Source of the DNA: Streptomyces cinnamoneus
GTDB lineage: Bacteria > Actinomycetota > Actinomycetes > Streptomycetales > Streptomycetaceae
Assembly (NCBI RefSeq): GCF_014650495.1
Contig: NZ_BMVB01000001.1
Location: 290,003 to 354,002, forward strand
Reading direction: 5' to 3'
Length of the DNA: 64,000 bases
Part shown: positions 48,633 to 56,224 of the stretch, in pieces
Layout: each line of letters begins with the position of its first letter
How positions within the stretch are numbered: the stretch's first letter is position 1
Notes under the pieces: model-generated
The model's input: the letters and a program-made list of their open reading frames with translations, nothing else
Databases searched by the model: none
What the model was told of the DNA's origin: nothing
Translations under genes and position numbers: made by a program

Positions 48633-49872
48633 TGGGCGGCAGGTCCGTTCCCGCACCACGGCGCCGCACGGCGACCAGGTCCGTACGGGCCTCGCCCGCC
48701 GGCACCGGCTCGGCCGCTGCATCCGCCGCCGCGCCGTCTTCGCCGCACGGGCCGCAGCCGCCGCCCGTACCGCAGCCGCCCGTGCTCTCGCCCGCACCGT
48801 GCGAGCCGCAGCCGCCCGCACCCGGGCCGGCGCCGTGCGAGCCGCAGCCCGCGGCCGCCAGGGCGTCCGCGCGGTGCTCCGGCAGCGTCGTGGTGTCCGT
48901 GCCCTCGACCTCGAAGCCCGCGTCCGCGATCATCGCCAGGTCGGCCTTGCCCTCCTGGCCCTCGCTCGTCAGGTAGTCGCCGAGGAAGATCGAGTTGGCC
49001 AGGTGCAGGGCCAGCGGCTGCATCGACCGCAGGTGCACCTCGCGGCCGCCCGCCAGCCGGACCTCCACGTCCGGGCAGACGAACCGCACCATCGCCAGGA
49101 TGCGCAGCGCCCGCTGCGGCGTGAGGTTCCACTCCTTGGCCAGCGGCGTCCCCTCGAAGGGGATGAGGAAGTTGACCGGCACCGAGTCCGGGTCCAGCTC
49201 GCGCAGCGAGAAGACGACGTCCACCAGGTCCGCGTCGCTCTCGCCCATGCCCGCGATCAGCCCCGAGCAGGCGGACATGCCCGCCGCCTGGGCCTGCTGC
49301 ACCGTCTCCACGCGGTCGGCGTAGGTGTGGGTGGTGGTGATGTCGCCGTACGTCGCCTCGGACGTGTTGAGGTTGTGGTTGTAGGCGTCGGCGCCCGCGG
49401 CGCGCAGCCGCTCCGCCTGGCCGTCGGAGAGCAGGCCGAGACAGGCGCACACCTCGACGCCCTCGTTCTGCTCCTTGATCGCCTCGATGGTCTTCGAGAC
49501 CCGGTCGACGTCCCGGTCGGTCGGACCGCGGCCGCTGGCCACCAGGCAGACCCGCTTCGCGCCGCCGGCCACGCCCGCGGCGGCCGCCTTCGACGCCTCG
49601 TCCGGCTTCAGCCACGTGTACTTGAGGATCTCGGCCTTGGAGCCGAGCCGCTGCGAGCAGTACGAGCAGTCCTCGGGGCACAACCCGGACTTGAGGTTGA
49701 CCAGATAGTTGAGTTTCACCCGTCGCCCGAACCACGTGCGGCGTACCTTGCCCGCCGCGGCCACCACGTCGAGCAGCTCGTCGTCGGAGGTCGCCAGCAC
49801 GGCGAGCGCCTCTTCGCGGGTCGGCAGCTCCCGCCGCAACCCCTTCTCCACCAGCGTGTTCAGCAGGTCCAT
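48625..49872 (-). CDS. bioB: Biotin synthase with Cys/Gly-rich C-terminal tail
   Basis: This 415-residue radical-SAM enzyme inserts sulfur into dethiobiotin. The SAM cluster motif [11 protein letters not shown] is at about residues 63-73. [21 protein letters not shown] and [16 protein letters not shown] are standard, and [10 protein letters not shown] ends the barrel region. The catalytic core finishes around residue 333. It is followed by an 83-residue tail containing Cys343, 355, 367, 373 and 376 within Gly/His-rich repeats (two copies of CGSHGAG). The tail is absent from ordinary BioB and could bind metal or sulfur. The first gene of bioB-bioA-bioD, divergent from bioF. Confidence 0.95.
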   Translation of the reverse strand: MDLLNTLVEKGLRRELPTREEALAVLATSDDELLDVVAAAGKVRRTWFGRRVKLNYLVNLKSGLCPEDCSYCSQRLGSKAEILKYTWLKPDEASKAAAAGVAGGAKRVCLVASGRGPTDRDVDRVSKTIEAIKEQNEGVEVCACLGLLSDGQAERLRAAGADAYNHNLNTSEATYGDITTTHTYADRVETVQQAQAAGMSACSGLIAGMGESDADLVDVVFSLRELDPDSVPVNFLIPFEGTPLAKEWNLTPQRALRILAMVRFVCPDVEVRLAGGREVHLRSMQPLALHLANSIFLGDYLTSEGQEGKADLAMIADAGFEVEGTDTTTLPEHRADALAAAGCGSHGAGPGAGGCGSHGAGESTGGCGTGGGCGPCGEDGAAADAAAEPVPAGEARTDLVAVRRRGAGTDLPPNA

Positions 49873-50020
49873 GGCGCAGATCCTCGCTTACCCGACCGCT
49901 CCCGGCCAAGGTAGGGATCGCACAACAGAGGCCGATTGAGGTGTGTGTATTGCCACACCGTGCCCGGACGCCGCGACGGCTAGGTTTTATGCAAACCCGC
50001 CAAATGAAGAGGGACGGCCG
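49873..50020. promoter_or_regulatory. Divergent bioB / bioF promoter region
   Basis: Inverted repeats GGTGTG-N8-CACACC (49940-49959) and GGTTT-TATGC-AAACC (49983-49997, with GGTTTT on the left) are candidate operators for a biotin regulator. The second overlaps an AT-rich probable -10. Confidence 0.4.
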
Positions 50021-51163
50021 ATGCCCCAGGACCCGTTCGACTGGATCGACGCGCAGCAGGAGCGGCTGCGGGCCGCGGGGCTCCTGCGGACCCTGCGCCC
50101 CCGTCCGGCCGACTCCGGCCTCATCGATCTGGCCGGCAACGACTACCTGGGCCTGACCCGCCACCCCGAGGTCACCGGGGCCGCCGCGGAGGCGGCCCGG
50201 CGCTGGGGCGCGGGAGCGACCGGCTCCCGGCTGGTCACCGGCAGCACCGCACTGCACGCCGAGCTGGAGGCGGAGCTGGCCGCGTTCTGCGGCTTCGAGG
50301 CGGCCCTCGTCCTCTCCTCCGGCTACGCCGCGAACCTCGCCGCCGTCACCGCGCTGTCCGGCCCCGGCACCCTGCTGGTCTGCGACGAGCTCAACCACGC
50401 CTCCCTCATCGACGGCTGCCGCCTCTCGCGTGCCGAGCGGACCGTCGTCCCGCACGCCGACGCGGAGGCGGTGCGCAAGAACCTGGCCGCGCACCCGGGC
50501 CGGGCGATCGCCGTCACCGACTCCGTCTTCTCCGTCGACGGCGACGCCGCCCCGCTGCCGGCCCTCGCCGCCGCGTGCCGGGACGCCGGTGCGGCCCTGC
50601 TCGTGGACGACGCCCACGGTCTCGGCGTCCTCGGTGACGGCGGCCGGGGCGCGGTGCACGCGGCGGGCCTGGCCGGCGACCGGAACGTGGTGGCCACGGT
50701 CACGCTCTCCAAGTCCCTCGGCAGCCAGGGCGGTGCCGTGCTCGGCCCGGCCCGGGTCATCAACCACCTGATCAGCACCGCCCGCACGTTCATCTTCGAC
50801 ACCGGCCTCGCCCCGGCGGCGGCCGGCGCCGCACTGGCGAGCCTTGCGGTGCTGCGCCGCGAACCCGGGCGCGCCCCGCGGGTACGGGCCGTGGCCGCCG
50901 GGCTCCACCGGCGACTGACGGCGGCCGGGCTGACGGCGGTGCGTCCCGAGGCGGCCGTGGTCTCCGTCCGGGCCCCCTCGCCGGAGGCGGCGGTGCGCTG
51001 GGCGGCCGACTGCCGGCGGGCGGGTCTGGCCGTCGGCTGCTTCCGGCCGCCGTCCGTGCCGGACGGCGTCTCGCGGCTGCGGCTCACCGCGCGCGCGGAC
51101 CTCTCGGACCGGCAGGTCGCGGAGGCGGCCGACACGATCGTGAGGACCGCGCCGACCGCCTGA
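50021..51163 (+). CDS. bioF: 8-amino-7-oxononanoate synthase
   Basis: This 380-residue alpha-oxoamine synthase condenses pimeloyl thioester and alanine. Motifs: LAGNDYLGLTRHPEV, TGSRLVTGST, CDELNHASLIDGCRLS, VTDSVFSVDGD, VDDAHGLGVLG, and the PLP Lys in TVTLSKSLGSQGGAV. The ATG at 50021, with GAGGG upstream, is the normal start; earlier in-frame codons lie in the promoter. It is transcribed away from bioBAD. No bioC/bioH or bioY is present in the window. Confidence 0.95.
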   Translation: MPQDPFDWIDAQQERLRAAGLLRTLRPRPADSGLIDLAGNDYLGLTRHPEVTGAAAEAARRWGAGATGSRLVTGSTALHAELEAELAAFCGFEAALVLSSGYAANLAAVTALSGPGTLLVCDELNHASLIDGCRLSRAERTVVPHADAEAVRKNLAAHPGRAIAVTDSVFSVDGDAAPLPALAAACRDAGAALLVDDAHGLGVLGDGGRGAVHAAGLAGDRNVVATVTLSKSLGSQGGAVLGPARVINHLISTARTFIFDTGLAPAAAGAALASLAVLRREPGRAPRVRAVAAGLHRRLTAAGLTAVRPEAAVVSVRAPSPEAAVRWAADCRRAGLAVGCFRPPSVPDGVSRLRLTARADLSDRQVAEAADTIVRTAPTA

Positions 51164-51166
51164 CGC

Positions 51167-51421
51167 TCACCTTCGCCCGGTGGTGTTCCCGGGGCTTTTG
51201 CCGCCCAGTTCGCTGACGAACACGGACCAGGCGGTGGGTGCGAACCGCAGTACCGGTCCGCTCGTGCGCTTGGAGTCGCGCACGGCGAGCAGCCCTGGTG
51301 CGAGGCTCGCCGTCTCGACGCAGTTGTTCATCCCGGTGCTGTAACTGCTGCGGTGCCAGACCGCGTCGCACGGGCCGAGGTGACCCGCTGGAGAGGGAAC
51401 GTACTGAGGCATTGCGGACAT
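51167..51421 (-). CDS. DUF397 protein (WhiJ-associated type)
   Basis: This 84-residue protein has the DUF397 core: WHRSSYSTGMNNCVETA at residues 23-39, VRDSKRTSGPVLRF, and WSVFVSEL. DUF397 proteins are small partners encoded beside XRE/DUF5753 regulators in Streptomyces, and are thought to act with them in developmental control. The upstream gene at 51431 is such a regulator, on the same strand nine bases away. GGGAGG precedes the ATG at 51421. The bioF gene ends convergently three bases downstream. Confidence 0.92.
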   Translation of the reverse strand: MSAMPQYVPSPAGHLGPCDAVWHRSSYSTGMNNCVETASLAPGLLAVRDSKRTSGPVLRFAPTAWSVFVSELGGKSPGNTTGRR

Positions 51422-51430
51422 GTTGCCTCC

Positions 51431-52300
51431 CTACGCGCCGTCGCTGATCCCGGCGATGTATTCCAATGACTTTTCGTGCGAGAGGGCGTGTGCCCGGAGG
51501 GTGGTGAATGCCGAGCCGTACGCCCGGAGGTCCTCTTTCTGCTCCAGGTAGAGGCTACTCGTCAAATGGTCGAGAACAACCACGTCCAGATCGGCGATGC
51601 GCGGAAAAGAGAAGATAACGAAAGGGCCGGTGATCCCGATGTGGTTTCCGCTGGTGAACGGCAGCACGTGCAGCCGCACATGCGGCAGCGACCCCATGTC
51701 CAGCAGATGCCGCAGCTGTCCCGCTATCACCTCCGGCCCGCCGACCTCGTGCCGCAGCACCGCCTCGTCGAGCACCGCGCAGAGCTGCAGCGGCCGTTCC
51801 CCGCCCAGCACCGACTGCCGGGCCATCCGCACCCGCACGAGCTCCTCGACCTGCTCCGGCGGCGGGTCGGCCAACGCGGCCCGGGTGACGGCCCGGGCGT
51901 ACTCCTGCGTCTGCAACAGGCCCGGCACCACCGTGGTCTCCAGCGTCCGCGCGTGGGACGCCTCCGACTCCAGGCTGATGAAGTCGAGATACGCCGAAGG
52001 CAGCAGATCGCGGTAGGCGTACCACCAGCCGCGCCTGGGCCCTTCCGCCTCCTTCGACCCCGCCCCGCACAGCGCTCCCAGCAGGGCCCTCAGCTCCGGG
52101 TCCGACACGCTGTACACGTCCAGCAGCCGGGCCACGTCGGAGGGCTTGACCCCGCTGATACCCGTCTCGATCCGGCTCACCTTCGACTGGTGCCAGCCGA
52201 CGGCGCAGGCGGCCTCCCTGCTGGTCATCCCGGTCAGTTCGCGCTGCCGGCGCAGCTCCGCGCCGAGTTTGCGGCGGCGCACCGCGGGTCCGTACCGCAT
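51431..52300 (-). CDS. XRE/DUF5753 regulator (WhiJ/AbaA-like)
   Basis: This 289-residue regulator has an N-terminal helix-turn-helix (KLGAELRRQRELTGMTSREAA then VGWHQSKVSRIETG) and the large DUF5753 domain with GWWYAYRDLLPSAYLDFISLE, TTVVPGLLQTQEYARAV and LPFTSGNHIGITGPFVIFSFP. This is the WhiJ/BldB-associated class that represses development or antibiotic genes in S. coelicolor. It is followed by its DUF397 partner and is divergent from an RsbW-like ATPase, giving the three-part cassette. ATG 52300 has GGGAGAACGG ahead. AT-rich operators probably lie in the 52301-52493 spacer. Confidence 0.92.
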   Translation of the reverse strand: MRYGPAVRRRKLGAELRRQRELTGMTSREAACAVGWHQSKVSRIETGISGVKPSDVARLLDVYSVSDPELRALLGALCGAGSKEAEGPRRGWWYAYRDLLPSAYLDFISLESEASHARTLETTVVPGLLQTQEYARAVTRAALADPPPEQVEELVRVRMARQSVLGGERPLQLCAVLDEAVLRHEVGGPEVIAGQLRHLLDMGSLPHVRLHVLPFTSGNHIGITGPFVIFSFPRIADLDVVVLDHLTSSLYLEQKEDLRAYGSAFTTLRAHALSHEKSLEYIAGISDGA

Positions 52301-52493
52301 CCGTTCTCCCTCCCCGCCGCTCCACACCACACGTCAGAGTCAATAGACCAGTGTGCCGTCCATATCCGGCCTCTCAGGGAAGAGTTCACCGCTTCGAGCG
52401 ACAGATATATCCATATTCCGGTGGATCGCACCCATCGCGTCCGCGAAGAGTGGCAGTCTGACGCGAAGAGCAGCGGTGGAAAGGGACAGCACC
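52301..52493. promoter_or_regulatory. Divergent promoter region of WhiJ-like regulator and ATPase
   Basis: CCATATCCGG (52360-52369) is echoed by CCATATTCCGG (52411-52421), and ATCCA-N8-TGGAT (52409-52426) forms an inverted repeat around the second copy. These are plausible operator sites for the XRE protein. Confidence 0.4.
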
Positions 52494-52922
52494 ATGGCAG
52501 ACCACCAGGAAGCAACCATCACCCTGCCGAGTGTCTCCGCCTCGGTGCCCGGTGCCCGCCGCTACGTCATGGACGTGCTCGGGGAATGGGGACTGGCCGC
52601 CGGTTCGGAGGCCGCCGACGCCGTCCGGCTGATCGTCTCCGAGCTGGTCACCAACGCCGTGCAGCACACCCGGGGCCAGTCGCCGACGTTCACCGTGGAC
52701 GTCCGCCTCGACCGCGACGAACACCTGCGCATCGGCGTCACGGACAGCCATCCCTGCCACCCCCGGCGGCTGCCCGCCGCCGTCCAGCAGGACCACGGGC
52801 GCGGGCTGGTCATCATCCGCTGCCTGACCGTCGAGCGTGGCGGCAGGCTCTCGGTCGTCCCGACTGCCGACGGCGGCAAGACGGTGTGGATCCGCCTGCC
52901 GTGGACGCTGCCGGCCGGCTGA
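52494..52922 (+). CDS. RsbW-like ATP-binding protein (HATPase_c_2)
   Basis: This 142-residue GHKL ATPase domain is of the anti-sigma-factor serine kinase type. The N-box VSELVTNAVQHT is at about residues 48-59, the G1 region is VTDSHPCHPRRLP, and the G2 region is DHGRGLVIIRCL. Stand-alone proteins like this are very common in Streptomyces and are usually encoded beside DUF397/XRE genes, as here. The sigma or protein target is unknown. The ATG at 52494 with AAGGGA upstream is preferred over the longer frame from 52353, which runs through the promoter. Confidence 0.9.
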   Translation: MADHQEATITLPSVSASVPGARRYVMDVLGEWGLAAGSEAADAVRLIVSELVTNAVQHTRGQSPTFTVDVRLDRDEHLRIGVTDSHPCHPRRLPAAVQQDHGRGLVIIRCLTVERGGRLSVVPTADGGKTVWIRLPWTLPAG

Positions 52923-53140
52923 GCGGCAGCACGGAGGGGCCGGGCGGAGGCCGCCCGGCCCGGCGCTCTCGTGGAGCGCGCTCCTGAACCGGTGGGTTCG
53001 TCGTTACCGCGGGTGCCGGTGGGGCACCGGAGGGCGGCAGTCGGGTCCGCTGCCACGGAAGGGACGCTCTGCGTGCGGGACGCGTCGTGGCCGGGGCGGG
53101 CGCGCGGGGTGTGCGCCGCCGGTCACCGGCCGTGCGGCGG

Positions 53141-53626
53141 TCAGCCGTTCACGCGGCCGTAGGAGACGCTCTGCGTCCAGATGCGTTCGAGTCGCACGAC
53201 CGAACCGGTCTTGGGGGCGTGCCAGATCTTGTTGTTCCCGGCGTATATCCCCACGTGGTAGACACCGCCCCGGCCGTGGAAGAAGACGAGGTCGCCCCGG
53301 GTGCGCGAGAAGCCGGGGATGTGCGGGGTGCGGTTGTACTGGTCCTGTGCGGTCCGCGGCAGTTGCTTGCCGGCCCGCTTGAAGGAGTACTGGGTCAGAC
53401 CCGAGCAGTCGAAGCGGTACGGTCCCGTCGCCCCCCACTGATAGGGGGAGCCGGCCTTGGAGGCCGCGATCTGCAGGGCCGTGGTGGAGATGGTTGCGGC
53501 TTCCGCGTCGTTCGTGGTGCCCGGCGCCAGCACCGTGGCGCCGACGGCCGCGAGAGTCAGGGCGGATTTCACGGAGAGGGGCATGGCCCCTGCCCTGGAC
53601 ATTGAGGGACGTTTGTGCGCGCCCAT
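53141..53626 (-). CDS. Secreted NlpC/P60 (C40) peptidoglycan hydrolase
   Basis: This 161-residue enzyme has an N-terminal signal peptide ending near AEA (about residue 43). One NlpC/P60 domain follows, with catalytic Cys in FDCSGLTQYSF (about 74), His in VYHVGIYAG (about 124), and a third polar residue in IWHAPKTG. It cleaves D-gamma-glutamyl-diaminopimelate-type bonds in peptidoglycan. GAAGGG precedes the ATG at 53626. The 5' leader contains a cyclic-di-AMP riboswitch, as expected for Streptomyces cell-wall hydrolases of this class, so expression should follow c-di-AMP level. Confidence 0.93.
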   Translation of the reverse strand: MGAHKRPSMSRAGAMPLSVKSALTLAAVGATVLAPGTTNDAEAATISTTALQIAASKAGSPYQWGATGPYRFDCSGLTQYSFKRAGKQLPRTAQDQYNRTPHIPGFSRTRGDLVFFHGRGGVYHVGIYAGNNKIWHAPKTGSVVRLERIWTQSVSYGRVNG

Positions 53627-53639
53627 GCCAAACCCTTCG

Positions 53640-53810
53640 TCAGCCGCCTGTGAAGGATGACCTGTCGGGTTCGGGCAGGCGAAGAATGCCCGGCCGCCGG
53701 AGCGGCTTCACCCCAAGGGACGCCAGGGAGTTGCTGCTCTCCCACCGTCCCGCCGTGCTCGGGTCCTCCATCCCTGCCGGTGCACTTATGTCGACCAGTC
53801 GCCCCGGCGG
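53640..53810 (-). ncRNA. Cyclic-di-AMP riboswitch (ydaO/yuaA leader)
   Basis: Read on the minus strand, the leader contains GGAGGACCCGAGC, then CCTTGGGGTGAAGCCGC, then GCCCGAACCCGACAGGTCAT and AGGCGGCTGACGAAGG. These are the conserved blocks of the actinobacterial ydaO-type aptamer that I know from rpf and NlpC/P60 leaders. It ends about 14 bases before the ATG of the cell-wall hydrolase. The 5' boundary near 53810 is approximate. High c-di-AMP normally turns such genes off. Confidence 0.85.
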
Positions 53811-54120
53811 CGGCAGGGTTCGGCGTCCGCCCGGACCGCCCCGCCGCGGTGGCGGGGTCTTGTCGTCGGCACGGATCTTGGCGCAGCCGCGCCGCCCGCG
53901 CCGAGCGGATCCCGCCATATGTGAGCCTCGTCACCCTTGAGCAATTCGGCTGGACGCGGGGCGATATGACGGTGGCGACTTTCCCCTGGTGACTCCGCCA
54001 CCTGCGGCGGAGCGATCTCTCCGAGCGGCGCATGCGCGCGTCGCCCGAAGTGATCACTGCGGCACGTCTACGATCGCCTCCGCCGTCTGAAGGAGATCGA
54101 GGGGCGAATGTTTCCGCTCC
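53811..54120. other. Gene-free interval upstream of the riboswitch
   Basis: I see no convincing coding sequence here. It holds a hairpin CCCCGCC-GCGGT-GGCGGGG (53839-53857) and presumably the minus-strand promoter of the riboswitch and hydrolase gene. The short open frames in it have no family features or RBS. Confidence 0.5.
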
Positions 54121-54438
54121 TCAGTTCGGCGGCTCCGAGGGCAACATCACCCGGCCGGCCCGCCGTTCCCCGTCCAGGACCCGCATCGCTCGTGCCAGCG
54201 TCCCCGCGTATATCTCGCGTTCGCCGCGTCCGTGCATGACCGTCAGCGCGTCGCGCAGCCCGGTGGCCGCGAGCGCGAGCGCCTGCGCGGCTCGTAGCGC
54301 GGCGTACGTGTCATGCGTGCGGGCCGGGTTGATCCGGCCGAGAAGATCCAGTACTTCCAGATAGCGGTCCACCAACTCGCCCTCGGCGCGGGTCAGGGCG
54401 GGCAGCGGCGGAAGCTCCGGTGGCCACACGCCGCTCAC
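54121..54438 (-). CDS. Small helical protein coupled to ClpP paralogue, function unknown
   Basis: This 105-residue protein of mostly helical, charged sequence is read from a GTG whose GTGA overlaps the ClpP-like gene's stop. Visible stretches are [38 protein letters not shown] and [16 protein letters not shown]. There is no signal peptide, Cys or catalytic motif. I do not recognise the family. Translational coupling suggests it acts with the ClpP paralogue, for example as an adaptor or assembly partner (inference). A GTG at 54429 is an alternative start. Confidence 0.7.
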   Translation of the reverse strand: MSGVWPPELPPLPALTRAEGELVDRYLEVLDLLGRINPARTHDTYAALRAAQALALAATGLRDALTVMHGRGEREIYAGTLARAMRVLDGERRAGRVMLPSEPPN

Positions 54439-55070
54439 CGCGCCCCGGGGGCGGCATCCTGCGCCGCCCGGCTCGTGACGATGCCGTCGGCGAGCCCGTA
54501 GGCCACCGCGGCGCGGGCGTCCAGGACCATGTCCCGCTCGGTGTCCCGCCGGATCCGTTCCGCGCTCTGCCCGGTGCACCGGCTCAGCATCCCCGTCAGG
54601 GTCTCCCGGGTGCGCAGCAACTCCTCCGCCTGCAGGGCCAGGTCCGAGGGCTGCCCCTGCACCGGCCCGTCGAGGGAGGGCTGGCGGATGAGCACCCGGG
54701 CGTGCGGCAGCATCATCCGCTTGCCCGGCGTCCCGGCCGCCAGCAGCACGGCCGCGGCCGAGTCGGCCCGGCCCAGGCAGACGGTCTCGATGTCGCAGCA
54801 GACGTAGCGCATCGCGTCGTGGACGGCGCACAGGGCGGAGAAGGAGCCGCCGGGGGAGTTGAGGTAGAGGGAGATGTCCTGGTCCGGCGCCGCGTGCTCC
54901 AGGTACATCAACTGCGCCGTCACGTCGCTCGCCGCCGTGTCGTCCAGCGGCGTCCCCAGGAAGAGGATGCGCTCGGAGAAGAGCTTGGCGTACGGGTCCG
55001 TGGTGTGGACGCCGGTGCCGGTGCGTTCGGTGAACTCCGGCAGGACGTGGCGGGCTGCGGATCGGTCCAT
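54435..55070 (-). CDS. ClpP-family protein lacking the catalytic histidine
   Basis: This 211-residue protein has the ClpP fold. Strands and motifs include [37 protein letters not shown] and the nucleophile region [21 protein letters not shown], with Ser104 kept. The catalytic His of the MIHQP motif is replaced: here VLIRQP has Arg129. Asp180 of TERDM is kept. So the classic Ser-His-Asp triad appears incomplete, and the subunit may be inactive alone and work in mixed rings with another ClpP. It is divergent from an orphan Phd antitoxin, with a palindromic operator between them. The start ATG 55070 has GAGAGGCGCAGCC upstream. Confidence 0.88.
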   Translation of the reverse strand: MDRSAARHVLPEFTERTGTGVHTTDPYAKLFSERILFLGTPLDDTAASDVTAQLMYLEHAAPDQDISLYLNSPGGSFSALCAVHDAMRYVCCDIETVCLGRADSAAAVLLAAGTPGKRMMLPHARVLIRQPSLDGPVQGQPSDLALQAEELLRTRETLTGMLSRCTGQSAERIRRDTERDMVLDARAAVAYGLADGIVTSRAAQDAAPGAR

Positions 55071-55130
55071 GGCTGCGCCTCTCGTCGGTCGTCGCGGGTG
55101 ATCGTCGACGTGATCACCATCTGTAAAAAA

Positions 55131-55145
55131 TGTACAGGACGTACA
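55131..55145. promoter_or_regulatory. Palindrome TGTACAGGACGTACA, candidate Phd operator
   Basis: Five-base arms TGTAC and GTACA flank AGGAC, 18 bases ahead of the phd ATG and 60 bases from the clpP start. Phd-type proteins autoregulate by binding such repeats next to the promoter. Confidence 0.5.
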
Positions 55146-55163
55146 CCTCGTTAGAATGGGGCC

Positions 55164-55463
55164 ATGGCCTACGAAATTCCTGTGACGCAAGCCCGAGCCG
55201 AGCTGGCGGAGCTGATCAACCGCGTCGTCTACGGCGGTGAGCGGGTGGTCGTCACCCGCCACGGGAAGCCGCTCGTCGCCCTGGTCTCCGCCGCTGACCT
55301 GCAGCGGCTCGAAGAGGCCGGTGCCGACGCGGCGGCCGGCGAGGAGCAGGTGATCAGCACGGTCGCCTCGTTCGGCTCCCTGGGCGCGTCCGCTCCGGGC
55401 GAACGCCGCCGCTTCGGCATCGCCGCCGAGCACCGCGACCCCGGCGCCGCGGAGCGCCCCTGA
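55164..55463 (+). CDS. Phd/YefM-family antitoxin without adjacent toxin
   Basis: This 99-residue protein has the Phd/YefM DNA-binding N-domain: [19 protein letters not shown], then [25 protein letters not shown], the diagnostic pattern. The roughly 45-residue C-terminal tail, which would wrap a toxin, is present but variable. No Doc, YoeB or PIN toxin follows; the next gene is ureA. It may therefore be a solitary regulator of itself and of the divergent ClpP-like operon through the palindrome at 55131. The ATG lies at 55164, with GAATGGGG just upstream. Confidence 0.9.
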   Translation: MAYEIPVTQARAELAELINRVVYGGERVVVTRHGKPLVALVSAADLQRLEEAGADAAAGEEQVISTVASFGSLGASAPGERRRFGIAAEHRDPGAAERP

Positions 55464-55503
55464 GAGCTCCGGCCATGACTGCGCAAAGAGCGGGTCAGCG
55501 CAG

Positions 55504-55535
55504 TTAACGCGTTGGAAAAGCTTGCGCCCTAATCT
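55504..55535 (+). promoter_or_regulatory. Candidate GlnR box and -10 for the urease operon
   Basis: TTAAC-N6-GAAAA (55504-55519) matches most of one GlnR half-box pair (gTnAC-N6-GaAAc), with TAATCT (55530-55535) as a likely -10. GlnR control of ureA is established in S. coelicolor, but the match here is partial. Confidence 0.4.
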
Positions 55536-55593
55536 GCCTTCAGCGGCCACGGGGAGAAGAACCCCAGGTCAACACTGTGTTGAGGTAGGACGC

Positions 55594-55896
55594 ATGCAAC
55601 TGTCCCCGCACGAGCAGGAAAAGCTGCTCATCCATGTGGCCGCCGGCGTCGCCGAGCGGCGCCGGGCCCGCGGGCTGCGCCTCAACCACCCCGAAGCGGT
55701 GGCCCTGATCACCGTGCACATCCTCGAAGGCGCCCGGGACGGCCGCACCGTGGCCGAGCTGATGTCCTCCGGGCGCAAGGTGCTCACCCGCGACGAGGTC
55801 ATGGAGGGCGTGCCCGAGATGATCCACGACGTGCAGGTCGAGGCCACGTTCCCGGACGGGACGAAGCTCGTCACCGTCCACGAGCCCATTGCGTGA
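55594..55896 (+). CDS. ureA: Urease subunit gamma
   Basis: This 100-residue UreA is full-length and canonical: [48 protein letters not shown] and the conserved end [24 protein letters not shown]. It is a structural subunit of the nickel urease that splits urea to ammonia and carbamate in the cytoplasm. AGGTAGGA precedes the ATG. It heads the operon ureABCFGD, in which UreE is not visible, as in many Streptomyces. Confidence 0.97.
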   Translation: MQLSPHEQEKLLIHVAAGVAERRRARGLRLNHPEAVALITVHILEGARDGRTVAELMSSGRKVLTRDEVMEGVPEMIHDVQVEATFPDGTKLVTVHEPIA

Positions 55897-55912
55897 CGGG
55901 GGAGCGACGCCC

Positions 55913-56224
55913 ATGATTCCCGGACAGGTACTGCACGCCACCGAGCCCGTACGGCTCAACGAGGGCCTGCACCGCACCCGGCTCGTCGTGCTCAACGCCG
56001 CCGACCGGCCCGTGCAGGTCGGCTCGCACTACCACTTCGCCGAGGCCAATCCCGGCCTGGAGTTCGACCGCGCCGCCGCGCGCGGCAGGCGCCTGGACAT
56101 CGCCGCCGGCACCGCCGTGCGCTTCGAGCCGGGCATCCCCGTCGAGGTCGAGCTCGTCCCCCTCGCGGGCAAGCGCATCGTCGAGGGCCTGCGCGGCGCG
56201 TGCGGGGGACCGCTCGATGCCTGA
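55913..56224 (+). CDS. ureB: Urease subunit beta
   Basis: This 103-residue structural subunit has [18 protein letters not shown], the conserved [26 protein letters not shown] and [11 protein letters not shown]. The ATG at 55913 follows GGGGGAG and is the canonical start. It overlaps the beginning of ureC by eight bases. It assembles with UreA and UreC into the (ABC)3 core. Confidence 0.97.
   Translation: MIPGQVLHATEPVRLNEGLHRTRLVVLNAADRPVQVGSHYHFAEANPGLEFDRAAARGRRLDIAAGTAVRFEPGIPVEVELVPLAGKRIVEGLRGACGGPLDA

Noticed and set aside
55464..55593. A toxin gene partner for the Phd antitoxin
   Set aside because: Only about 130 bases separate phd from ureA and no frame there fits Doc, YoeB or a PIN domain.
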